In this document: positions 27,176 through 35,666 of the stretch, piece by piece
Numbering within the stretch: the first letter of the stretch is position 1
Layout of the letters: every line of letters begins with the position of its first letter
Assembly: GCF_025362475.1 (NCBI RefSeq)
Contig: NZ_JANYGH010000058.1
Location: 124,001 to 188,000 of the forward strand
Length of the DNA: 64,000 nucleotides
Direction of reading: 5' to 3'
Source of the DNA: Mucilaginibacter sp.
GTDB taxonomy: Bacteria > Bacteroidota > Bacteroidia > Sphingobacteriales > Sphingobacteriaceae
Made by a program: the position numbers and the translations under genes
Notes under the pieces: model-generated
What the model was told of the DNA's origin: nothing
What the model saw: the letters and a program-made list of their open reading frames with translations, nothing else
Database searches by the model: none

Positions 27176-29218
27176 TTATTTTTTGATCTCAAATTTATAC
27201 AATGCCGCGTCGCTTCCGCCCAGTTTAAAGCTTGTTTTTGGGTTTATGGTGTTACCTTGCAGCAGTTCATGAACTTCATATGATGCGGTTGGGTTTAATC
27301 CTAAACGTTTGTTATCAAAAGCAAACGTTTTGGGTTCATTGCCATAATTAAACAAGGCAATATAGATACAATTCCCGATTTTTTGGGTAAACATTTCAGA
27401 GGCATTTTCACCGGTATTACCTTCAACTGGTTTAAAAGTTTTACCATTTTTTATCACGGTTAATATTTCGGGATTTTGATACCATGCAATGGCTCTCTTG
27501 CTCCACTGCCCATGTACCGAAAAATCATCACCTGTAATAAACGTACCGGTTATCATCGCCGATAACATCCGCGCGCGGTTAGTACCTTCACTTTCTGTTG
27601 CTAATACCACATGATCTGCATCAACGTAATTGTATAAATAGGTTTGCCACCAGCCGTAACTTACACTATTTAAGGTGTATTGGGTGTTATCGATACTTTT
27701 AAAAGCATCGCAGGCAATTCTGCGGGTATGCACGTATCTTCCTGTAGCCAGTGTGGGCGATATAGCGGCGTAGATAAGCATCTGGTCGCCGAGTTTATTG
27801 ATGAGGTACTCCATCCCTTTACGGTAAGCCTGCATACCGGTAGTTACCGTGGGATCATAAAAATGGGTTGATTCGGCAGTGGCATGGCCCAGGAAATCAA
27901 TCTTGATCATCTTAAAACCGCATTCCTTTAGTTTGCCAATAACCAGGTCGATGTGTTGCAGCGTACCTGGGTGCGTGGGGTCAACGGCCCTTGCGCCGTC
28001 AATTTCATGAAAGCCTTTACCAACTTTTGTCCAGGTTTCCCCATAAGTATAATTTGATCCGGCTACTTTTCTGTTGGGACCATCTTTCCAGCCCCAGTCT
28101 GTAAACGGCGCCCAGTATACACCGGGCTGCAGACCTTTGCTTTTGCAGTAATCGGCAAACTCTTTCAGCTTACTGTAATCGCCTTCCAAACCGCCTTTTA
28201 ACATAAAATCCCAATAGGAATCAAGATCGATAAAAGCCGTGTTGCCTGTACGGAACGCAGCCAGGCTATCAGCAAAAAAGTCGGTTACTTTGGTGGCCTT
28301 TTCATAGTTCAGTTTTTCCTGCATTACGCCCCAGCTATTCCAGCCAACGGGTGTTGGATTTGTCCAGTTAAAAACAACAGGGGGTTCGGCAATGCGGTTG
28401 GCTTTGGCATATTCTTCCATGCCGGTACGCCAATCATCAAAGTAGCCTACAAAAATCTTAGGCGATTTTACAACCTCACCTTTAACATCGCCGTGATCGG
28501 TGTGATCGCGGGTTACATTTACATCGGTATAGCCGCTCCAAACCAGCAACCTGTTGCCGCTATCATTTTTTGATGTAGTACGAATACCGGTTTTCCATAC
28601 TTCGTGCTCAATGGAGCCGGCAATGTAACCATTGCGCGAAGTGTTATCATATACGGCACCAACTTCGGCGCTGGTATTGCTGAACGGAGCCTTAAACTCT
28701 TTTGCATTATAGCGAATAAAAGTATCGTTATCAAAAGGAACAAAGATGCTGCGGACGTCGCCGGTAACAACAGGTATATTGGCAGAGAAAGGCATGATGG
28801 AATTGCTGCTCAGGTTTTTTCCTGACAATACTATCTGTGTAAGGAAAAACTCTTTACCGGGATAGGTATAAAAGACTTGCTCAATTTTAGCAAGGTTATT
28901 TCCGGTTATGGTTATTACATGCTTTTCGCCTTTACCAAAACCATCATTGATAGCCGCTGTAGTATATTTCCGCGACAGAGCATCGGTAGTAGAAACCGCG
29001 ACATCCTTTATTTTAAAGGTTGAACTGATATTGGAGAATATTGCCACTTTACCGTGATAAACGTTATAATTGCCGGTTTTAAGATCATAAACAATGGTAT
29101 TGCCTTTGCCGTAGGGCATAGTGATATTTGAAGTTTGCTTATGGATGGATGCCTGTGCAATAACGGGCAATACAACCGTCAATAATAAAGCTGTAGTTAG
29201 CTTATAAAGTATCTTCAT
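27176..29218 (-). CDS. Clan GH-D alpha-galactosidase (GH27/GH36-like), secreted
   Basis: 680 residues with a signal peptide (ends AQA). An N-terminal sandwich of about 285 residues precedes a TIM barrel that opens with VGWNSWG (291-297). Likely catalytic residues are Asp441 in MIKIDFLGH (nucleophile) and Asp504 in RRIACDAFKS (acid/base). WAPFTDWGWKDG and ITGTFITGDDF are further melibiase-type blocks. The long N-terminal domain is more like GH36 than classic GH27, so the exact family is left open. It is first in a two-gene unit with the GH36 gene. No ATGGATWA operator is seen upstream; a repeat island fills the 444-bp gap. Role: removal of alpha-galactose from the same glycan that carries fucose (inference). 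Confidence 0.85.
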   Translation of the reverse strand: MKILYKLTTALLLTVVLPVIAQASIHKQTSNITMPYGKGNTIVYDLKTGNYNVYHGKVAIFSNISSTFKIKDVAVSTTDALSRKYTTAAINDGFGKGEKHVITITGNNLAKIEQVFYTYPGKEFFLTQIVLSGKNLSSNSIMPFSANIPVVTGDVRSIFVPFDNDTFIRYNAKEFKAPFSNTSAEVGAVYDNTSRNGYIAGSIEHEVWKTGIRTTSKNDSGNRLLVWSGYTDVNVTRDHTDHGDVKGEVVKSPKIFVGYFDDWRTGMEEYAKANRIAEPPVVFNWTNPTPVGWNSWGVMQEKLNYEKATKVTDFFADSLAAFRTGNTAFIDLDSYWDFMLKGGLEGDYSKLKEFADYCKSKGLQPGVYWAPFTDWGWKDGPNRKVAGSNYTYGETWTKVGKGFHEIDGARAVDPTHPGTLQHIDLVIGKLKECGFKMIKIDFLGHATAESTHFYDPTVTTGMQAYRKGMEYLINKLGDQMLIYAAISPTLATGRYVHTRRIACDAFKSIDNTQYTLNSVSYGWWQTYLYNYVDADHVVLATESEGTNRARMLSAMITGTFITGDDFSVHGQWSKRAIAWYQNPEILTVIKNGKTFKPVEGNTGENASEMFTQKIGNCIYIALFNYGNEPKTFAFDNKRLGLNPTASYEVHELLQGNTINPKTSFKLGGSDAALYKFEIKK

Positions 29219-29390
29219 TAATTCCTTTTAAGAGACCGTTTAAATTTTATTAATAACTCTTTTTATGCTTTAAGAATAGTTCATTTCCGCGTCATTGCGA
29301 GGCACGTATTTGCTAAAACCCCTTTTGTCATCCTGAGTTTTGAAATCCGTTTTGGCCTCTGAAGAAAAAAATGACGTAACAAAAATGGGT

Positions 29391-29462
29391 GTCATCCTGA
29401 GCCTGTCGAAGGATAGCGGGCAGAGGCCTCTCCGCGCGAGTCTTCGACAGGCTCAGACTGAC
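29391..29462. repeat. Inverted-repeat element GTCATCCTGAG...CTCAGACTGAC
   Basis: Arms 29391-29412 and 29441-29462 are nearly complementary (GTCATCCTGAGCCTGTCGAA with its reverse complement) around a GC-rich centre. It is an intergenic repeat type familiar in Sphingobacteriaceae genomes. It lies in the 444-bp gap 29219-29662, which otherwise holds only further fragments of such repeats (for example GTCATTGCGAGGCACG at 29291) and no gene. Confidence 0.75.
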
Positions 29463-29489
29463 AGGCCCACACGTCTCAAAATCCAATAC

Positions 29490-29577
29490 GTCATGGGTAG
29501 GAACGAAGGATCTACTCTCCACCATACTTCTTCGCCCTGTACAGTCTGCGAATAGATCCTTCGTCCCTCAGGATGAC
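29490..29577. repeat. Second inverted-repeat element in the same gap
   Basis: Arms 29490-29516 and 29550-29577 pair around GAACGAAGGATCTA and TAGATCCTTCGTCC, and the element ends GTCATG / ATGAC. It stands only 27 bp from the preceding element, so the gap is a mosaic of nested repeat copies. Transcription from either side would meet strong hairpins here. Confidence 0.72.
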
Positions 29578-29662
29578 AAACCTTTTTAACGTCATTTCCC
29601 CTTCAGTGTCCCCCGAATTTTACCACTCGCGATGACGAGCTGTTTATTAAAACAGATGAAGC

Positions 29663-31999
29663 TTAAAACTTCACTGCCATTACTTCCTTCATTATTCCGT
29701 TAACCTTTATTTTCACCTTGCGTGGTGTGGTTGATGTAACGCGGTAGCTGATTACTTTACCATCTTTCCATTTAAAATCAACTGTAAAATTACCGCGTGC
29801 CCGTAAGCCCTTTACTTCGCCCATTGCTTTCCAGCTATCGGGGATGGCGGGGATCAGGTTGATATAACCTTCATGGCTTTGGATCAGCATTTCGGCAATA
29901 CCAGCAGTTGTACCCAAATTACCATCTATCTGGAAGGGCGGCCCGGCAGATAAAAGGTTTGGATAAATACCACCACCTGCACCATAGTTGATGCCTGTAC
30001 TTGTGGTTGGTTTCATAATCTCGGTAAAGAGTTTATAGGCACGGTTACCATCATGTAATCTCGCCCAAAACAATAACTTATAAGCGATAGACCAGCTTGG
30101 ACCATCGTCGCCGCGTACGTTAAGGGTTTTCTTTGCGGCTTCTGCCAGTTCAGGTGTGCCATCTGCCGTGATCTCCGATGCCGGATAGATACCGTACAGA
30201 TGGGAAATATGCCTGTGCTGTGGTTCGGTCTCTTTATAATCTTCCAGCCATTCCTGGATACGGCCATCTTTACTGATGATACCTGCAGGCGGAATTTCTT
30301 TAAGCCTTTTTTTCAGCTGGGCGCGAAAATCTGCGTCAACACCTAAAGTTTCTGATGCGGTAATTACGTTGGTAAATAGCTCACGCATGATCTGGTTATC
30401 AAAGGTGGCGCCAATGCAGATACTCGCATGCTGGCCGCTGCCATCGGGCATCATAAAACTATTTTCGGGAGATGAGGATGGGGCGGTCACCATGTAACCG
30501 CTTTTAGGATCTTTAACCAGGATGCTGTTATAAAACTGAGCCGATCCTTTTAAAATTGGATAAACGCTTTTCAAAAAGTTTTTATCGTTGGTAAAAGCAT
30601 AATGATCCCAAATATTGCTGCACAACCAGCCCGAACCTCCTTTGGTTACGCCCCATGAGGCGCTTTCGCCGGGTTCTGTCCATCCCCAAACGTTGGTAAT
30701 TACGTGGGCCACCCAGCCATCTGCGTTGTAATAAGCTTTTGCAGTGCGCTCGCCATTTTTAACCATGCCGCGCACCAACTCAACCAATGGCAGGTTTAAT
30801 TCTGATAAATTGGAAACCTCTACCGGGAAGTGGTTCATCTGCACATTTACATCCAGGTGGTAATCACCATTCCAGGGGGTATGTACTTCATTGGCCCACA
30901 AACCCTGCAAATTGGGTGGTAATAAACCAATGCGGGTGCTGCAAATACTCAGGTAACGACCAAACTGGTAAAATAAAACCGGCAGACCTTTATCGTCCGC
31001 AGGTGCTTTGTGAAAGCTGATCAGGCGCTGATCAGTAGTTTCGGTTGAATTACCTTCGCCTAAATTGATGCTTACCCTGTTAAACAGTTTTTGAAATTTG
31101 GCTATATGCTGCTGTTTTTGCAATGCATAACTCGTTTTCATGGCGGCGGCTAAATGCTGCTCCATTTTTGCTTTAAAGGCTGGATCTTTAAAATCAGTAG
31201 TTGCAGAAACATAAATGATCACCTCGGTTGCATTTTTTACTACAAGGCTGTTTGCTGTATGGGTTAAAGTACCGCCAATAAGCTTTGTTTTAACGTTGGC
31301 AATATATTGCATGCCGTTACCGTCAGTACCATTATCCAATCTACCTGCCATTTGCAGGGTGTTGCCATCTGTTGTTGTAACTGATCTTTCCGGACGATTG
31401 ATATCAATACTAAAATTTAGCTGACCAGGTTTATTGGCCGTTAAGCGGATCATATCCACATCATCGCCGAAACTGGTAAAGTACTCACGCTTGTAAGTAA
31501 CGCCATTAACCGTATAAGTACTTTTGGCTATGGCATTATCAAGGGAAAGTTCCCTTTCATAGTTGGTGAATTTTGAAGCATCGGCGCCTTTATAATCAAA
31601 CTCCAGGTTCAAATTACCAAGGGTTTGAAAACACCCCCATTGCTTACCGCCCGAACCGGGACCTTTACAAACAAAATCCTTATCTATCAAAGCCTGCGCC
31701 TCTACATTTTTACCTGCTAATAAAAGCTCCTTTATTTGTGGCAGCTTTTTATAGGCATCGTAGTTATTGGCATCCTGCGGCGAGCCGGACCATAAGGTAA
31801 TATCATTTAGTACAATATTTTCTTTAGCAACTCCTCCATCCGGCATCATCCCAAGCCGACCGTTGCCCAATGCAAGCGTTTCTTCCCACCTTGACGCTGG
31901 CTTATCGTAATGCAAAGTAAGCGGCTTTTGCTGTGCAAAAGTGATGGTTGATATTAATAAGAGCGCTGTTGCGCCCGGTATAATAAATTTTAAATTCAT
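29663..31999 (-). CDS. GH95 alpha-L-fucosidase/galactosidase (copy 1)
   Basis: Inverting GH95 enzyme acting on alpha-1,2-linked L-fucose or on L-galactose. The signal peptide ends TFAQ. The (alpha/alpha)6 barrel carries HLDVNVQMNHFP (381-392), SPENSF with the presumed general acid Glu512, and FQIDGNLG with Asp692. Compared with the characterised Bifidobacterium AfcA, the first of its two catalytic-site asparagines is replaced by Asp383, while the second (Asn385) is kept. The third copy (54146) shares this change; the second copy (35667) does not. The length of 778 is typical. It is last in an operon after GH29 (9-bp gap) and the double esterase. It is strikingly similar along its length to the 54146 copy, so the two are recent paralogues. 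Confidence 0.93.
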   Translation of the reverse strand: MNLKFIIPGATALLLISTITFAQQKPLTLHYDKPASRWEETLALGNGRLGMMPDGGVAKENIVLNDITLWSGSPQDANNYDAYKKLPQIKELLLAGKNVEAQALIDKDFVCKGPGSGGKQWGCFQTLGNLNLEFDYKGADASKFTNYERELSLDNAIAKSTYTVNGVTYKREYFTSFGDDVDMIRLTANKPGQLNFSIDINRPERSVTTTDGNTLQMAGRLDNGTDGNGMQYIANVKTKLIGGTLTHTANSLVVKNATEVIIYVSATTDFKDPAFKAKMEQHLAAAMKTSYALQKQQHIAKFQKLFNRVSINLGEGNSTETTDQRLISFHKAPADDKGLPVLFYQFGRYLSICSTRIGLLPPNLQGLWANEVHTPWNGDYHLDVNVQMNHFPVEVSNLSELNLPLVELVRGMVKNGERTAKAYYNADGWVAHVITNVWGWTEPGESASWGVTKGGSGWLCSNIWDHYAFTNDKNFLKSVYPILKGSAQFYNSILVKDPKSGYMVTAPSSSPENSFMMPDGSGQHASICIGATFDNQIMRELFTNVITASETLGVDADFRAQLKKRLKEIPPAGIISKDGRIQEWLEDYKETEPQHRHISHLYGIYPASEITADGTPELAEAAKKTLNVRGDDGPSWSIAYKLLFWARLHDGNRAYKLFTEIMKPTTSTGINYGAGGGIYPNLLSAGPPFQIDGNLGTTAGIAEMLIQSHEGYINLIPAIPDSWKAMGEVKGLRARGNFTVDFKWKDGKVISYRVTSTTPRKVKIKVNGIMKEVMAVKF

Positions 32000-32008
32000 C
32001 AGGTTTTG

Positions 32009-33322
32009 TTATGATTTTATTACGGGAATATCTATTGCATTTACATCCAGCTCCAACACTACTACAGAGCAGTTTTCATCGGGCAAGGTGGCTGGCAACT
32101 CTATCCTATATCCTCTTCTATCAGATTTGATAGCTACCGCATTACCGTTAAGGAAATATGATTTTAGTATTTTAACATTAGGCAATAAGGGGATATTCAA
32201 TGTACTATCCTTGTGTTGAAAAATGTTGATGTATATTTTATTGCCAAAACGCGTGGAACCGTATTCGGCAGTTGGCACATATGGCCCTCCATGTGTACCG
32301 TAAATTGCTTCGCCGTTCTGTTTTAGCCAGTTACCCATCTCTTTTAAACGGGCTACCTGCCGGGCCTCCATGTGGCCATCCATAGCCGGGCCAACGTTAA
32401 ACAGCAGGTTACCGTTGCCCGATGCTGATGTTACTAAAGTTTGGATGCACTGTTTAAGAGATTTCATCCCGTCGTTAGGTTTCCAGGCCCATTGGTTACA
32501 AATGGTGATGCAGCTTTCCCATGGCTCATCCATGTTTAATTTTCCTATAGTTTGTTCGGGTGTTAAAAAGTCACCCACCGCATCGCCGTCCAGCTTATCG
32601 CTTATTTTTCCAAGCCTGTTGTTTACAATAACATTGGCATCAACACTTTTAATGTAGCTGTAAATTTCTTTGCCATCTTCTGTTGTCCATGGTTTTTCCC
32701 AATAACCATCAAACCAAAGCATAAACGGGTGGTATTTGGTGATCACTTCTTTCAACTCGTTTTTCATGCGGGTTTTAAAAGCGGTCATATCCCCTTTCCT
32801 CGCATTTATTTCGGGGTGATGAGGATTATCTATCGGGTAATCCTTGTCGTGCCAATCAAGCACGGTCATATAGATACAAAAAATTATACCTTGTTTTTTA
32901 CATGCCCTGGCAAGTTCACCAACGATGTCTCTTTTAAAAGGTGATTTGGAAACGTTGTAATCAGAAAAAGCACTTGGCCATAACAGGAAACCGTCATGAT
33001 GTTTGGCGGTGATGGTTAAATATTTCATCCCGGCATCCTTTGCAGCTTTCACCCAGGCATCGGCATTAAATAATGTTGGGTTAAATTCATGGTACAGGTT
33101 GTCGTAATCTTCTTCGGGTACCTGGTCATTGCGGCTCCAGCCTATTTCGGTACCACGCTGGGTAACCGGGCCAAAGTGGATAAACATGCCAAAACGTTTA
33201 TCCATAAACTGATCCATAACCGCCTTGGGCGTTTTAAGCGGTGCAGCGTTTTTTACCTGTTGGGCAATTGAAACACATGTACTTAACACAAAAGCTATGA
33301 TGAGCCCTGCTTTTTTCTCCAT
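32009..33322 (-). CDS. GH29 alpha-L-fucosidase
   Basis: Retaining alpha-L-fucosidase. The signal peptide ends SIAQQ. Blocks are FGMFIHFGP (44-52), LTITAKHHDGFLLWPS (102-117; His-His pair at 108-109) and the nucleophile Asp205 in PFMLWFDGYW. The end carries the usual small C-terminal beta domain (437 residues in total). The acid/base residue is variable in this family and I do not assign it. It is the middle gene of esterase, GH29 and GH95 (gaps of 27 and 9 bp). With GH95 it covers both common fucosyl linkages. Confidence 0.93.
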   Translation of the reverse strand: MEKKAGLIIAFVLSTCVSIAQQVKNAAPLKTPKAVMDQFMDKRFGMFIHFGPVTQRGTEIGWSRNDQVPEEDYDNLYHEFNPTLFNADAWVKAAKDAGMKYLTITAKHHDGFLLWPSAFSDYNVSKSPFKRDIVGELARACKKQGIIFCIYMTVLDWHDKDYPIDNPHHPEINARKGDMTAFKTRMKNELKEVITKYHPFMLWFDGYWEKPWTTEDGKEIYSYIKSVDANVIVNNRLGKISDKLDGDAVGDFLTPEQTIGKLNMDEPWESCITICNQWAWKPNDGMKSLKQCIQTLVTSASGNGNLLFNVGPAMDGHMEARQVARLKEMGNWLKQNGEAIYGTHGGPYVPTAEYGSTRFGNKIYINIFQHKDSTLNIPLLPNVKILKSYFLNGNAVAIKSDRRGYRIELPATLPDENCSVVVLELDVNAIDIPVIKS

Positions 33323-33349
33323 GGTATAGTTTTAATTAATTAGGTTGTA

Positions 33350-35287
33350 CTATTTATTATTTACAAAAAAGTTAACAATCCGGCAGGCGTTGCCCTTGCT
33401 CGAATTATTTTTTTTGTCTCTGATCTTTATTTTTAATATATGGTTACCGTTACTCAGGTTATCGCCAAGCAGATGATAAACACCAAGGTGGATCCAGCTG
33501 TAGAACTCGGTTAACAGGTCAAGTTCTTTGTAAGCTCCATTATCAACCGAGTAGGATATAATACCGGCATCGGGCCCGGCCACAACGGCAACACCAACGG
33601 CTGTGCCTTTAAAAGGCAGGGTTAGTTCGCTGCCAGGCTCAGTCGAGATCAGCATCGGCACATCAACAAAACCGGGGCGAGTGGAAAGGCCATCCTTTGG
33701 ATTCCAGTTTGGGTTGATAGCCCAGCCCTTATCCAGTTTGGCATTGGCGATATTGTAATAGCTTCCGTTATTATAATTTGCCTTATCAATTGGTTTGGGT
33801 AAAGCAGCTTTAAAAGGTTGTTTATACTCGGCCAAAATACTGGCTTGTAACAACGCCTTGATGCTTTCAAAATAGATCTCCTGCCCATGGTACCATGGAT
33901 GGATATCTTTAAAATCATCGGCCCAGGTTAATTCCTTGTTTTTTATCTTATCATTAACTTCAAGCGCCAGGTTAACATAGGGCAGGTTGTAATGCGTGGC
34001 AACCATCTGGTGGTTCAATAACTCGGGCGATACCTTGCCTTTGGCATAATTGTCCATTTTTTGAGGATCGACAAATGCCATAAAAATTACATCCATCATC
34101 GGGTTAGTCAGCTTTGCATGCCTCACTATTCCTTCTAAAGCGCGTACTTGTGTAGTACTATCGGTGCCTCTGTCGTTTACGGCTGCTTCCACAAAAAGCA
34201 GGTCGGTTTTACCAGAATCAAGAATATCTCTTTGAACCCTGAAAGCGTGCGGAAGACTGCCTAATGACGGGATGCCCGCAGCTATAAAATGAAAATCAGT
34301 TTCGGGATAGGTTTCTTTAAGGTACTTGCACACCTTATCGCGCCAGCCCGGATTAAAGGTGATAGAGCCTCCCAAAAAAGATACGGTGGCCTTTTTCTTT
34401 ACCGTTGCTGCGTAATAAAAGTTATTTAACCCGCCTGCAACCTTAACATAATCACTATATGGCAGTATTTTTTGTACCGGGTATGAGTTATTGAAAATAA
34501 AATCAGCATAATAAGCCGGGCGATCAACCTTAAAGTGATGCCCCTGCAATTCCATTGGTCCCTGTGTTACAGGATGGATACTGATAGGGCCTCCCAATGC
34601 GATATAGCGCTTCGCCAAAACATCGCTATTCTCTGCCGGCGGGGCTAACTTATCATCAAGACCTATAGTATGCAAAACAGGCACCCTGAACGATGCCAGG
34701 CCTTCCAGGTTATCAATAGGGTTATCATTATAGGCAATGGCCTGTTCCTCGGTAAAATGATATACCCGTTTTAATTCATTCCAGGCGTTTGCATCTCCTG
34801 CCCCTTTTAGTTTACCGCCGGGCCAGCTTTTAATATCGCAAACAGGGGTTTCGGCGTAAATACAGGTTACTTTATCGGGGTTGCGCTTAGCCCAGGCATA
34901 AGCATATAAACCGCCCCTGCTTACGGCTTCGAGGGCCACCTTTGGCGCAAAGGCCTGCTGTTTGGTGAGGTAGGTGTAAAACACATCATAAAACTTCATG
35001 GCCTCGGGGCCGCCATACTGGTTATCTACATTGATAAAAGCAACATAAAATCCTTTTGCCAGCAGGATACTATCCATTTGGGTATGCCAATCGGGGAATG
35101 ATGTACGCCACACCCATGGATTACCCGGCAATGGATGGGCAGGTTTTACGTAATATGCATCGTAACCTCCAAATTTCAGTTGTACTTTTTCAAAACCCTG
35201 CCACAGATTAGTTTTATCCTGTGCTTTTAAGGCCGAAAAAGCAGTGATTGAAAGTAACAGGGTAATTAAATATTTAAGTTTTAGCAT
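33350..35287 (-). CDS. Two-domain esterase: alpha/beta-hydrolase fused to SGNH hydrolase
   Basis: 645 residues with a signal peptide (ends LKAQ). Residues about 25-270 are an alpha/beta hydrolase with presumed Ser123 in LEAVSRGGLYAY, Asp211 or Asp212 in GLDDKLAPP and His250 or His251 in LQGHHFK. Residues about 297-490 are an SGNH/GDSL domain with Ser308 in FLGGSITFN, Gly in AAGIPSLGS, Asn371 in EAAVNDRGT and Asp461/His463 in KDIHPWYHG. A C-terminal beta-rich region (about 500-645) may bind carbohydrate. Two ester-hydrolase centres in one chain suggest removal of acetyl or other acyl groups from a decorated glycan before GH29 and GH95 act. It is first in its operon; an operator pair lies about 180-200 bp upstream. 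Confidence 0.85.
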   Translation of the reverse strand: MLKLKYLITLLLSITAFSALKAQDKTNLWQGFEKVQLKFGGYDAYYVKPAHPLPGNPWVWRTSFPDWHTQMDSILLAKGFYVAFINVDNQYGGPEAMKFYDVFYTYLTKQQAFAPKVALEAVSRGGLYAYAWAKRNPDKVTCIYAETPVCDIKSWPGGKLKGAGDANAWNELKRVYHFTEEQAIAYNDNPIDNLEGLASFRVPVLHTIGLDDKLAPPAENSDVLAKRYIALGGPISIHPVTQGPMELQGHHFKVDRPAYYADFIFNNSYPVQKILPYSDYVKVAGGLNNFYYAATVKKKATVSFLGGSITFNPGWRDKVCKYLKETYPETDFHFIAAGIPSLGSLPHAFRVQRDILDSGKTDLLFVEAAVNDRGTDSTTQVRALEGIVRHAKLTNPMMDVIFMAFVDPQKMDNYAKGKVSPELLNHQMVATHYNLPYVNLALEVNDKIKNKELTWADDFKDIHPWYHGQEIYFESIKALLQASILAEYKQPFKAALPKPIDKANYNNGSYYNIANAKLDKGWAINPNWNPKDGLSTRPGFVDVPMLISTEPGSELTLPFKGTAVGVAVVAGPDAGIISYSVDNGAYKELDLLTEFYSWIHLGVYHLLGDNLSNGNHILKIKIRDKKNNSSKGNACRIVNFFVNNK

Positions 35288-35462
35288 TGACTCTTCAGCT
35301 TTATTGTATTATTCAATGGTTATATCTCTTAATGTTTGAACAGACAAATTATTTTCAACTGATCCAAAGCCGGGCTTTGTACCTGTATTAAAATATGCTG
35401 CATTTGTTTGAATTTGTTTTATTGGTCAGGGGTAAATGTATCGGGTTATTGCATTTCAAAAA

Positions 35463-35491
35463 ATGGATAAACCTTTGAAAAAGATGGATAA
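35463..35491. promoter_or_regulatory. Putative AraC operator, paired ATGGATAA at 21 bp
   Basis: ATGGATAA occurs at 35463-35470 and again at 35484-35491, exactly 21 bp (two helical turns) apart. Both copies are preceded by a run of A after TTTSAAAA. The site is upstream of the esterase-GH29-GH95 operon on the minus strand. The 379-bp gap 35288-35666 holds no gene otherwise. The assignment to the AraC protein at 52637 is inferred from the shared spacing at two other units. Confidence 0.6.
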
Positions 35492-35666
35492 TCCACTTGT
35501 TAAACCGGGTTTAGCCTTGCATTCACATATATTATTCGGTAATAGAGCATTTATAATCAACACGATAAAAAAAGAAGGGATACATCCATACCAGCAAATC
35601 AGCTTTGTATCAATTTTGTGATCTAAGAAAATCCAATCTGCCCCAAAAGTTATATAATTGATTCTT

